A stretch of 41,054 nt of DNA from positions 1 through 41,054 of the forward strand of contig JAZQJI010000048.1 in assembly GCA_045541475.1 (NCBI GenBank), read 5' to 3'. The DNA comes from RGIG3077 sp045541475. Its GTDB lineage: Bacteria; Bacillota; Clostridia; Oscillospirales; Ruminococcaceae. Both the position numbers and the translations under genes were made by a program. This document shows, piece after piece, positions 29,801 through 36,599 of this stretch. Position 1 is the first letter of the stretch. Each line of letters begins with the position of its first letter. The notes beneath the pieces are model-generated. The model did not search any database. It was not told the origin of the DNA and worked only from the letters and a program-made list of their open reading frames with translations.

Positions 29801-32416
29801 TTACTGCATTTCTTTCTTTTTGCTGTTAAATATACCTGATAACAGCGGTACGACAAATGCAAATAACAAAGAACACAACCACTGATGAGCATTAAGCTTT
29901 GCAATGCCAAAAACAAGTTGTAATTGCGGTATAAATACAGTTGCTATTATCATTGAAAGCGAAGTAAGCACAGCCATAATCAATTTTGGATTGTTAAAAT
30001 AGTTTACTTTGAATATACCTCCATGTTCGCTTTTACATTCAAAAACGTGAATAAGCTGAGAAAAAACCAACGTTAATAAAGCGCATGTGCGTGCTTGCGC
30101 TAATGTTGCTGAGTTTGAAATAGCAAGCGAGAAACACCCTAAAGTACATAAACCGATAAAAATTCCTCTGAAAGCTATTTTAGAAGCAAGAGAATTAGCA
30201 AAAAAGCTTTCGTTTTTGGTCCTTGGTGGTTTGTTCATTGCATTTTTATCACATGGCTCAAGGCTTAATGCAATTGCCGGTAGACCATCGGTTAATAGAT
30301 TTACAAGCAAAAGCTGTACAGGCAGTAAAACAACAGGCATACCCATCAGTATTCCTATAAACATTGTAAGAACTTCACCGATATTACATGAAAGTAAATA
30401 ACGTACAAATTTGCGTATGTTGGAATAAATACCTCTGCCTTCGCGGATTGCAGAAACAAGTGTTGCAAAATTATCATCAAGTAAAATTATATCAGCAGCT
30501 TCCTTAGTTACATCGGTTCCGTTGATACCCATTGCAACACCAACATCTGCCTCCTTGATGGCTGGTGCATCGTTGATGCCGTCTCCTGTCATCGTAACAA
30601 CTCCACCCTTGGATTTAAATGCTTTTACAATACGCATTTTATGTGCTGGTGCCACCCTGGCAAATATATCGATATTTTCAATGCGATTTGTAAGTACTGC
30701 ATCACTCATGCTATCAAGTTCAGTGCCCGTAACAACAATGCCATTATTTCCGCACAATCCTATTTCACGTGCTATCGCTCTTGCAGTTTCAGGGTGATCA
30801 CCTGTTATCATAACAGTTTTTATGTGTGCGCGTTTGCATTGACTTATTGCAGATTTTACGTTCTCTCTTGGAGGATCAAGCATTGCAATTAAACCTAAAA
30901 ATACCATGTGCTTTTCACAATCCTGTTTAGATTTAGATGTGTTTTGTGCCAATAACAGTACTCGCAAACCTTTTTCAGCATAGCTTTTCATTAATTTAGA
31001 TATATTGTTTTTATATTCCTTGGTTAACTTGTGAATTTTTGAGTCTTCAAGATAATAATCGCAATCGTTTATAATAACATCACCTGCGCCTTTGGTATAT
31101 GAAATATCTGTACCGCTTGCTGATTTGATGATTACACTCATTCGTTTGCGTTTGCTGTCAAAAGGTATTTCATCAATTTTTTGATAAAGACCGCTTAGAT
31201 TGTTAGTTGATAGCCCGCCTTTTGCAGCGGCAATCAACATGGCAATTTCGGTTGGATCGCCTGATACTTTGAAATCTTTACCGCTGTGATTTTCAATCCT
31301 TGATGATGTGCATATTACGGCACATTTCAAAAGCTCTGTAAGATCTTGTGAGTTCATTGCTGTAATCGGCTTTGAATTGAGTAAGATTTCGCCCGATTTT
31401 GAATACCCTTCACCGCTTAAGGTATATTCTTTTCCGGCACACCAAATGTATTTTACAGTCATTTTGTTCATCGTCAGCGTTCCTGTTTTATCAGTACAGA
31501 TTACCGAAGTACATCCGAGCGTTTCAACACTATGCAGTTTGTTTACAAGTGCTTTTTGTTTTAACATACGATTAACCGACAACGCAAGAGCGATTGTAAC
31601 TGTTGCCGGTAATCCTTCGGGAATGGCTGCTATTGCAATAGATATTCCGGTCATCAGCATATCAAAAATAGGTTCGCCTCGTAATACGCCCGCTAAAAAT
31701 ACAATAACACACACCATTATGCAGATGATTGCCAGCGTTTTGCCAAGTTCACCTAAACGGATTTGCAAAGGTGTTTTATTGTTATCAATCTTTTCAATCA
31801 TCGTTGATATATTTCCGATTTGTGTTTTTTTGCCCGTTGCTATTACTTTAGCTACACATTTACCTTTTGTTACTGCGCAGCCTGAATACAATACACAGGA
31901 TTGTCCAATAGCGTTGTCTTTATGGTTGTAATTACCATTTTCCTTGTGTATAGGAACACTTTCACCCGTTAAAATAGATTCATCACAGAATAAGTCAAAG
32001 CTTTGCAGAACAACACAGTCCGCAGGTATTTTATCACCTACTCGTAGTAAGATAATATCATCTTGTACAATTAAGTTAGAAGGTAGTTTTATTGTTTTGC
32101 CGTCTCTGATTACAGTTGTATTGGGAGAACTTAACGACTTAAGCTTTTCTAAGGTTTTTTCGGTTCGGTACTCTTGTATAAATCCTAAAACAGCATTTAA
32201 TAAAACTATTGCAAGTATTGTAAAAGAATCAAAGATATCACCTAATATAATCGAAATTGCCGTAGCAACCAATAGTATTATTACCATAATGTCGCGAAAT
32301 TGATTGGCAAAAATTAATAGTGAGTTGCTTTTTTTGTATTCGCAGATGATATTTTCGCCATACTGTTCTAATCTTTTATGCGCTTCAGTCGTTTTTAATC
32401 CGTTAAAGTTTTTCAT
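29801..32416 (-). CDS. P-type Ca2+-transporting ATPase (P2 type)
   Basis: An 871-residue cation pump of the SERCA/PMCA-like P2 group. The actuator domain has LTGES (149-153), helix 4 has IPEGLPA (265-271) with the Ca-site residues, the phosphorylated Asp309 is in CTDKTGTLTMN, and the hinge is MTGDGINDAPAIKEADVG. The C-terminal six-helix block is complete. It uses ATP to export Ca2+, or possibly Mn2+. The start ATG 32416 follows AGGAGG at 6 nt. It is a single gene, and its upstream region carries three direct repeats that may be regulatory. Confidence 0.93.
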   Translation of the reverse strand: MKNFNGLKTTEAHKRLEQYGENIICEYKKSNSLLIFANQFRDIMVIILLVATAISIILGDIFDSFTILAIVLLNAVLGFIQEYRTEKTLEKLKSLSSPNTTVIRDGKTIKLPSNLIVQDDIILLRVGDKIPADCVVLQSFDLFCDESILTGESVPIHKENGNYNHKDNAIGQSCVLYSGCAVTKGKCVAKVIATGKKTQIGNISTMIEKIDNNKTPLQIRLGELGKTLAIICIMVCVIVFLAGVLRGEPIFDMLMTGISIAIAAIPEGLPATVTIALALSVNRMLKQKALVNKLHSVETLGCTSVICTDKTGTLTMNKMTVKYIWCAGKEYTLSGEGYSKSGEILLNSKPITAMNSQDLTELLKCAVICTSSRIENHSGKDFKVSGDPTEIAMLIAAAKGGLSTNNLSGLYQKIDEIPFDSKRKRMSVIIKSASGTDISYTKGAGDVIINDCDYYLEDSKIHKLTKEYKNNISKLMKSYAEKGLRVLLLAQNTSKSKQDCEKHMVFLGLIAMLDPPRENVKSAISQCKRAHIKTVMITGDHPETARAIAREIGLCGNNGIVVTGTELDSMSDAVLTNRIENIDIFARVAPAHKMRIVKAFKSKGGVVTMTGDGINDAPAIKEADVGVAMGINGTDVTKEAADIILLDDNFATLVSAIREGRGIYSNIRKFVRYLLSCNIGEVLTMFIGILMGMPVVLLPVQLLLVNLLTDGLPAIALSLEPCDKNAMNKPPRTKNESFFANSLASKIAFRGIFIGLCTLGCFSLAISNSATLAQARTCALLTLVFSQLIHVFECKSEHGGIFKVNYFNNPKLIMAVLTSLSMIIATVFIPQLQLVFGIAKLNAHQWLCSLLFAFVVPLLSGIFNSKKKEMQ

Positions 32417-32485
32417 ATTCTGCCTCCTAACATTTATTATTTGTCCTAAAATATATTCACAATTTATCAGTAATATACGAATTGT

Positions 32486-32529
32486 ATTATACTATTTTTA
32501 GTTGAAAACTGTGTTGAAAAGGTTGAAAA
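32486..32529 (-). promoter_or_regulatory. Promoter region of the P-ATPase with three TTTTCAAC repeats
   Basis: On the minus strand a TATAAT (32486-32491) is preceded by three direct repeats of TTTTCAAC (32501-32508, 32513-32520, 32522-32529) spaced 9-12 nt apart, about one helical turn. No good -35 is visible, which fits an activator-dependent promoter. Confidence 0.45.
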
Positions 32530-32697
32530 AGCGTGCAAATTCGAGCTCAAATATATGTGTAATCGTATTTATATTAAATTTTATACTGCAAAACATGAAT
32601 TAAAATATAAAGATATATACTGAATGTCAAAAATATTATTAAACTGATGTTGTTTGTAATTCTGTGATGGCTTTTGTCATCAGGTTATTAAAAAACA
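32530..32697. other. Intergenic region, nothing recognised
   Basis: AT-rich, no open frame with a ribosome site, and only a weak hairpin near 32662-32682. Together with the ncRNA/terminator region that follows it fills the gap between the P-ATPase and GNAT genes. Confidence 0.5.
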
Positions 32698-32790
32698 AAA
32701 AGCGTATCTTCGTTTGAAGATACGCTTTATTAAATGTAATATCTGATGTTTGTATAACACACATCGGTATTTGCTGCGCCTAATAATATG
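32698..32790 (-). ncRNA. Possible small RNA ending in a strong terminator
   Basis: On the minus strand a hairpin (GATGT/ACATC arms, 32744-32764) is followed by a 13-bp stem (AAAGCGTATCTTC 32698-32710 with GAAGATACGCTTT 32715-32727) and a TTTTTGTTTTTT run. No protein frame with a ribosome site precedes it, and another terminator (32822-32843) separates it from the GNAT gene. A weak promoter-like TTGTTT-16-TATACA lies just upstream. The 5' end is a guess; it could instead be a backup terminator. Confidence 0.35.
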
Positions 32791-32821
32791 TATAAAAATA
32801 AGATGAGATAAAACAAAAATC

Positions 32822-32870
32822 GGACACCACAAAAGTGGTATCCAAAAATGTTGTGCCGCTTTCATGCGGC
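32822..32870 (-). terminator. Terminator pair after the GNAT gene
   Basis: On the minus strand GCCGC-N6-GCGGC (32855-32870) is followed by GGATACCAC/GTGGTGTCC (32822-32843) with a 4-nt loop and then GATTTTTGTTTT, a good T-run. Confidence 0.75.
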
Positions 32871-32949
32871 TGTCTGTCTAGTACAAAATAGATGGCATAG
32901 AAAACGGATATGTAATATGTTCAGTTCGATAATTTGGAATTTGTTTAAT

Positions 32950-33354
32950 TTATGTCCACAACGATGTTATAAACATCGGTGAGGTATCGTTGCTTTTCTC
33001 AAAGCCACACGCTTCGTAAAAGTGCAGTTCATTATTACAAGCGACAACCACAATTCGCATATATTCCGTATACTTTTCTTTTACCATATTAACAAGAGTT
33101 CTTCCAATTGTTTTTCCGTGATAATTAGGGTCAACAAGAAGATAATGAACATAGGCATTCATTATTCCGTCATCCATAACACATATCATTCCAACGAGTT
33201 TATTCCCATCCCAAGCGGAATAAACTGTATTAAAGTTTTTCATTGCGACCACAAGTTTATTAGGGAAATGACCCGAAGACCAGTCCACAGAAAGAAACAA
33301 TCTTTCCAATTCTTCACAATCAAAATTATGAGTGTCTTTATATTCAATATTCAT
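32950..33354 (-). CDS. GNAT family N-acetyltransferase
   Basis: A 134-residue acyl-CoA dependent acetyltransferase. The acetyl-CoA binding motif A is in YLLVDPNYHGKTIGRTLV, preceded by the VGMICVMDDG strand and followed by IVVVACNNELHFYEACGFE, the typical C-terminal strand, Asn and Phe-Tyr-Glu helix. Substrate is not readable. The start ATG 33354 follows GGAGGT. It has its own promoter (33408-33436) and terminators, so it is a single gene. Confidence 0.9.
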   Translation of the reverse strand: MNIEYKDTHNFDCEELERLFLSVDWSSGHFPNKLVVAMKNFNTVYSAWDGNKLVGMICVMDDGIMNAYVHYLLVDPNYHGKTIGRTLVNMVKEKYTEYMRIVVVACNNELHFYEACGFEKSNDTSPMFITSLWT

Positions 33355-33407
33355 ATCAGTTTACCTCCATCAAATTCTTATTTATCGGTTTGTCCGACCT
33401 ACTATAT

Positions 33408-33436
33408 ATTATATCATATTCCGCAAACGATTGCAA
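33408..33436 (-). promoter_or_regulatory. Sigma-A promoter of the GNAT gene
   Basis: On the minus strand TTGCAA (33431-33436), a 17-nt spacer and TATAAT (33408-33413). The -35 begins at the T-run of the tRNA-Trp terminator, so the two units are packed end to end. Confidence 0.75.
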
Positions 33437-33467
33437 AAAAACCTCCGATGCTTTCGCATCGGAGGTT
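33435..33467 (-). terminator. Terminator of tRNA-Trp
   Basis: AACCTCCGATGC and GCATCGGAGGTT form a 12-bp stem with a TTTC/GAAA loop; on the minus strand a run of T follows. It lies directly behind the tRNA 3' end. Confidence 0.92.
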
Positions 33468-33470
33468 TGC

Positions 33471-33546
33471 TGGCAGGGGCAGTAAGAATCGAACTCACGA
33501 CACGCGGTTTTGGAGACCGCTGCTCTACCTGCTGAGCTATACCCCT
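33471..33546 (-). tRNA. tRNA-Trp (anticodon CCA)
   Basis: The 76-nt minus-strand sequence folds as a standard tRNA. The acceptor is AGGGGTA/TGCCCCT and the D arm GCTC/GAGC. The anticodon stem GCGGT/ACCGC has loop CTCCAAA, anticodon CCA. The T arm is GTGAG TTCGATT CTTAC. Discriminator G and CCA are encoded. Confidence 0.97.
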
Positions 33547-33563
33547 AAACAAATTACTTAAAT

Positions 33564-33592
33564 ATTATATCACGGTAATACTAGTTTGTCAA
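33564..33592 (-). promoter_or_regulatory. Consensus sigma-A promoter of tRNA-Trp
   Basis: On the minus strand TTGACA (33587-33592), a 17-nt spacer and TATAAT (33564-33569): both boxes are perfect consensus, as expected for a strong stable-RNA promoter. Confidence 0.92.
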
Positions 33593-33668
33593 GCATTTTT
33601 TTGAAAAATGTGATAATTTATTCTGTATTAATTTTTGTTGTATATTAAATGTACAATTTGCAAAAAGC

Positions 33669-33697
33669 TTGCAAATTATTTGTCTGTGATGTATAAT
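33669..33697 (+). promoter_or_regulatory. Sigma-A promoter of the pyridoxamine kinase operon
   Basis: TTGCAA (33669-33674), a 17-nt spacer and TATAAT (33692-33697). The start codon follows about 15 nt after the expected transcription start, so the leader is very short. Confidence 0.75.
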
Positions 33698-33718
33698 TAT
33701 GTAATAGGAGGCGAAAGA

Positions 33719-34546
33719 ATGAATAATGTACCAACTGTTGCTTGCATAAATGATTTGTCAGGCTATGGCAGATGCTCGCTTTCCACAGCTATTCCTATAC
33801 TTTCTGTGTGCGGTGTTCAACCTTGTGCTGCACCAACTGCTGTATTTTCAAAGCATACGGGATTTCCCGATTTTCATTTTACAGATCTTTCTGACTCACT
33901 TGATAGTTTTCTTTCATCGTGGAATGATTTGAATTTTGACGGTGTTTATACTGGTTTTTTAGGCTCACATCTTCAAATAGATGTTGTGTATAAATTTATT
34001 GAGATGCACAAAAAATTGCAAACTAAACCTCCTCTCGTTGTTGTAGATACAGTGATGGGGGATAATGGCAAGTTGTATTCAACCTACAACCAACAAATGT
34101 GTGATTGTTTAAAAAAGCTTGTGTCTGTTGCTGATGTGATTACTCCAAATGTTACTGAAGCATGCTTTTTAACCAATACCGAATATACTGGGGACAGTAT
34201 ATCTGATGACCGATGCAAGCATCTTGCAGAAAAGCTTACTTTGCTGGGTGCAAAATCTGTTGTGATAACAGGTATCCGTCGTGATAACAGCGTGCTAAAT
34301 TATGTTTGTAATAATAAAGATTACAGTATTTACGAAGTACATCGTGTTAACCGTATTTTTAGCGGAACAGGTGATTTGTTTGCATCGGTTTTAACTGCAA
34401 TGTTGATTAAGGGCAAAAGCCTTTCGGAAGCCGTTGTTATAGCCGGTGACTTTATATGTAAAGCTACTCAACATACATTGAATGTTTCCAAGGATTATTT
34501 TGAAGGAATTGTTTTCGAACCGTTTTTGTCTGAGCTGGGAGAATAA
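33719..34546 (+). CDS. pdxY: Pyridoxamine/pyridoxal kinase
   Basis: A 275-residue ribokinase-fold kinase of the pyridoxamine/pyridoxal kinase group. It has CINDLSGYGRCSLSTAIPIL at the N-terminus, FDGVYTGFLGS, VVVDTVMGDNGKLY, DVITPNVTEACFL and the catalytic-base motif SGTGDLFASVL, whose Asp activates the substrate hydroxyl. It should phosphorylate vitamin B6 vitamers to pyridoxal phosphate forms. An in-frame ATG at 33635 is not used: ATG 33719 has GGAGG (33707-33711) at 7 nt. The gene is followed after 1 nt by an ECF S-component, which supports B6 salvage. Confidence 0.9.
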   Translation: MNNVPTVACINDLSGYGRCSLSTAIPILSVCGVQPCAAPTAVFSKHTGFPDFHFTDLSDSLDSFLSSWNDLNFDGVYTGFLGSHLQIDVVYKFIEMHKKLQTKPPLVVVDTVMGDNGKLYSTYNQQMCDCLKKLVSVADVITPNVTEACFLTNTEYTGDSISDDRCKHLAEKLTLLGAKSVVITGIRRDNSVLNYVCNNKDYSIYEVHRVNRIFSGTGDLFASVLTAMLIKGKSLSEAVVIAGDFICKATQHTLNVSKDYFEGIVFEPFLSELGE

Positions 34547-34547
34547 A

Positions 34548-35042
34548 ATGAAAAAAACTGAACTTTTATCAAAAACTGCTGTGTTTACAGCTTTGATTTG
34601 TATAGCTATATTTATTCATGTACCAACATTTAATGGGTATGTTCACGCAGGTGATGGTCTGATATACATAGCCGCTATGGTTTTGCCTATGCCATATTCG
34701 GTGTTTGCTGCTTCGTTTGGTGCAGCATTATCTGATATATTATCAGGATACACAATTTATGCGGTACCTACCTTTATAATTAAAAGCTTGAATGTGCTGT
34801 GTTTCACTTTTTGTCGAAAATGTGACAAAGTTGTATGTAAAAAAACAATTGTCGTTTCCGTGTTTTCTGGTTTTATAACTATTGTTGGATATTTAATTAC
34901 TGATACAATACTTTGGGGTAATTTTACTCTTCAGCTCATCAGAACTCTTCCGGGAAATGTTTTGCAAGCATTATTTGGTACAATGGTGTTTGTTGTGTTT
35001 GGAAAGACTTTTGAGGCTTTGAAAAAGAATAAATTGTTATGA
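34548..35042 (+). CDS. ECF transporter S-component, probably for vitamin B6
   Basis: A 164-residue membrane protein with about five to six helices. It looks like an ECF-type substrate-binding subunit of the TIGR04002/PdxU-like kind: TAVFTALICIAIFIHVPT at the N-terminus, then HAGDGLIYIAAMVLPMPYS and FGAALSDILSGYTIYAVPTF. S-components bind the vitamin and dock to shared EcfAA'T units encoded elsewhere. Substrate is inferred from coupling with the pyridoxamine kinase. ATG 34548 has GGGAG before it; an in-frame ATG at 34482 lies inside the kinase gene. Confidence 0.8.
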   Translation: MKKTELLSKTAVFTALICIAIFIHVPTFNGYVHAGDGLIYIAAMVLPMPYSVFAASFGAALSDILSGYTIYAVPTFIIKSLNVLCFTFCRKCDKVVCKKTIVVSVFSGFITIVGYLITDTILWGNFTLQLIRTLPGNVLQALFGTMVFVVFGKTFEALKKNKLL

Positions 35043-35518
35043 TTTATAAACCGTGTTATAAATTCTTTTGGCATATATCCGCTTTGTTAGTGATGATTCT
35101 TATTTTTATGTTTTCCTCACAAAGTGGTCAACAGTCTTCTCAGGCAAGCTCCGGAATAACAACTTTTTTTATCAATAAGCTTGATTCTGATTATGCACTG
35201 CTTTTGCAAAGTTTGAATATTTATCCTTACGCAAGTACTGAGTTGTTTTTGCGCAAGTGTGCGCATTTTTGCGAATATGCTTTGTTGGGCTTTTGTGTGT
35301 TTAACGCACTGAAGAATCATACAAAGAATGTAGAATATCGGTTAATGTTTTCAATTGTAATTTCTTTTGTATATTCAATTTCTGATGAGATACATCAATA
35401 CTTTGTACCTGAACGCAGTTGTAGCTTTATTGATGTTTTAATCGATACATCAGGAATAATTACAGGGGTTTTAACAGCAATGCTGATTTGTAGAATTATT
35501 GCATTGCTGAAATATTAA
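35039..35518 (+). CDS. VanZ-like membrane protein
   Basis: A 159-residue protein with about four membrane helices and the VanZ-family pattern: ILIFMFSSQSG near the N-terminus, LRKCAHFCEYALLGF with the conserved Lys, His and Glu-Tyr, and SDEIHQYFVPERSCSFIDVLIDTSG. VanZ proteins are linked to low-level teicoplanin resistance and their biochemical role is unclear. The ATG overlaps the preceding stop by 4 nt, so it is co-transcribed with the vitamin B6 genes. Confidence 0.92.
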   Translation: MIYKPCYKFFWHISALLVMILIFMFSSQSGQQSSQASSGITTFFINKLDSDYALLLQSLNIYPYASTELFLRKCAHFCEYALLGFCVFNALKNHTKNVEYRLMFSIVISFVYSISDEIHQYFVPERSCSFIDVLIDTSGIITGVLTAMLICRIIALLKY

Positions 35519-35537
35519 AAAATTATGGAGGTTTAAT

Positions 35538-36026
35538 ATGGCAGACGAAAAGAAAATGGATATCAAAGCTGCTGCTAAGAAAAAGCTTGGTATCATTGGC
35601 GAATTTAAGGAGTTTATCTCAAAAGGCAATGTGCTTGATATGGCAGTCGGTGTTGTAATTGCAAATGCATTCACACCTATTGTAAAATCAGTTGTTGATG
35701 ATATCATCATGCCAGCTGTTGGTTATCTTATCGGTGATGTTGATTTCTCTGATATGAGAGTCATTCTTAAGGAAGGCGTGTCTGAAGTAACCGATGCTGA
35801 AGGTGTAGTTATTCGCGAAGCAGTTGAAGAAGTTGCTATCCGTTATGGTGCATTAATTACATATATCATTCAGTTTATTCTAATTGCACTTTGCGTTTTT
35901 ATTATGGTTAAGGTTTTTAACTCATTTAAGCGTAAAAAGGAAGAATCACCTGCTGAACCGCCCAAGCCTTCTGATGAAGTAGTTCTGCTCACAGAAATTA
36001 GAGATATGCTTAAAGAAAAGAAATAA
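35538..36026 (+). CDS. mscL: Large-conductance mechanosensitive channel MscL
   Basis: A 162-residue MscL. The N-terminal amphipathic helix and the first membrane helix (EFKEFISKGNVLDMAVGVVI with ANAFTPIVKSVV) are highly conserved and line the pore; a periplasmic loop follows and then the second helix (YIIQFILIALCVFIMVKVFN) and a charged cytoplasmic bundle. It is somewhat longer than E. coli MscL (136), because of the periplasmic loop (EGVSEVTDAEGVVIREAVE). It protects against osmotic downshock. GGAGG precedes the ATG, 19 nt after the VanZ-like gene. Codon use is optimised. Confidence 0.96.
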   Translation: MADEKKMDIKAAAKKKLGIIGEFKEFISKGNVLDMAVGVVIANAFTPIVKSVVDDIIMPAVGYLIGDVDFSDMRVILKEGVSEVTDAEGVVIREAVEEVAIRYGALITYIIQFILIALCVFIMVKVFNSFKRKKEESPAEPPKPSDEVVLLTEIRDMLKEKK

Positions 36027-36039
36027 TTTTTATCATCTT

Positions 36040-36072
36040 AAAGCCGCTTTCGGTTTAACCGAAAGCGGCTTT
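36040..36072. terminator. Long palindromic terminator behind mscL
   Basis: AAAGCCGCTTTCGGTT (36040-36055) and AACCGAAAGCGGCTTT (36057-36072) are almost perfect 16-nt arms. The T-runs are short on both sides. Confidence 0.65.
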
Positions 36073-36085
36073 AAAAATAGAAAAT

Positions 36086-36106
36086 GCCGAAGGAATAACC
36101 TTCGGC
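36086..36106 (-). terminator. Terminator of the HMA-domain gene
   Basis: GCCGAAGG (36086-36093) and CCTTCGGC (36099-36106) pair around a 5-nt loop; on the minus strand ATTTTCTATTTTT follows. Confidence 0.8.
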
Positions 36107-36111
36107 AAAAA

Positions 36112-36369
36112 TTATTTTTTGAACAATGATAGAAGACCTTTTTTCTCTTCAGTTTCTCTTCTGATAGATTTAAGGTCATAATCAATTTGGTCAATTACAC
36201 TTTTTATCTTATCGTTTGCAATATCATTTTCACATATGATGATTGTTTGATTTTGTTTATGTGAAGATGTAACTTTTTTTACTTTAAAAGCCTTTTTTAT
36301 TGCTTCATTTACATGAGATTCACACATGGGGCAGTGCATTCCTTCAATTGTTAAAATTATTTTGTACAT
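36112..36369 (-). CDS. HMA-domain metal-binding protein (CopZ-like)
   Basis: An 85-residue protein with an N-terminal heavy-metal-associated domain (GMHCPMCESHV, Cys13 and Cys16 binding the metal) and a short Lys-rich C-terminal extension (KGLLSLFKK). HMA domains carry Cu+ or related soft metals to P1B ATPases or regulators. No such ATPase is near; the P-ATPase at 29801-32416 is a Ca2+-type pump. It has a consensus promoter with a palindromic operator, so expression is probably controlled by a metal-dependent repressor. Confidence 0.85.
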   Translation of the reverse strand: MYKIILTIEGMHCPMCESHVNEAIKKAFKVKKVTSSHKQNQTIIICENDIANDKIKSVIDQIDYDLKSIRRETEEKKGLLSLFKK

Positions 36370-36400
36370 ATTTATCCCTCACTACATTATTTTACTGTGG

Positions 36401-36416
36401 GTTAGCTAATGCTAAC
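36401..36416. promoter_or_regulatory. Palindromic operator GTTAGC-N4-GCTAAC
   Basis: GTTAGC (36401-36406) and GCTAAC (36411-36416) are perfect arms around a 4-nt centre. The site falls just downstream of the -10 of the HMA gene, covering about the first 17 transcribed bases. Similar TTAGC/GCTAA palindromes are bound by DtxR/MntR-type metal regulators; this assignment is inferred. Confidence 0.6.
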
Positions 36417-36424
36417 GTATGTTA

Positions 36425-36453
36425 ATTATACCCGAAAAATTTGTATTTGTCAA
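36425..36453 (-). promoter_or_regulatory. Consensus sigma-A promoter of the HMA gene
   Basis: On the minus strand TTGACA (36448-36453), exactly 17 nt, and TATAAT (36425-36430). A perfect promoter followed by an operator suggests strong expression when the repressor leaves. Confidence 0.9.
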
Positions 36454-36540
36454 TGCGAAAAACACAAAGGTTTTTATTTGTGCTTTATGAATAGATAGAG
36501 GCTAAAAGGTAAATAAAGATAAAAGCTTTATTAGTTTGTA

Positions 36541-36569
36541 TTGATTTTTATTGCTTACTGTGTTAAAAT
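36541..36569 (+). promoter_or_regulatory. Sigma-A promoter of the AGCS symporter gene
   Basis: TTGATT (36541-36546), a 17-nt spacer and TAAAAT (36564-36569), about 24 nt before the ribosome site. Confidence 0.7.
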
Positions 36570-36599
36570 ATTAACAATCTTTTGTTGGTAAGGTGTTTT

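Noticed and set aside
31308..31931. 207-codon frame on the + strand
   Set aside because: It is antisense to the P-ATPase in the region of conserved catalytic motifs, with no ribosome site or own promoter.
32680..32865. 61-codon frame on the minus strand, starting with MKAAQHFWIPLL
   Set aside because: It runs through two terminators, has no ribosome site and no coding-like composition. It is better explained as terminator/ncRNA sequence.
33022..33561. 179-codon frame on the + strand
   Set aside because: It is antisense to the GNAT gene and runs through tRNA-Trp and its terminator, so it is a shadow frame.
29801..36369. P-type ATPase and HMA protein as one copper-export system
   Set aside because: The ATPase has no N-terminal metal-binding domain or CPx motif. 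Its IPEGLPA helix marks a Ca2+-type pump, and the genes are 3.7 kb apart with separate promoters.
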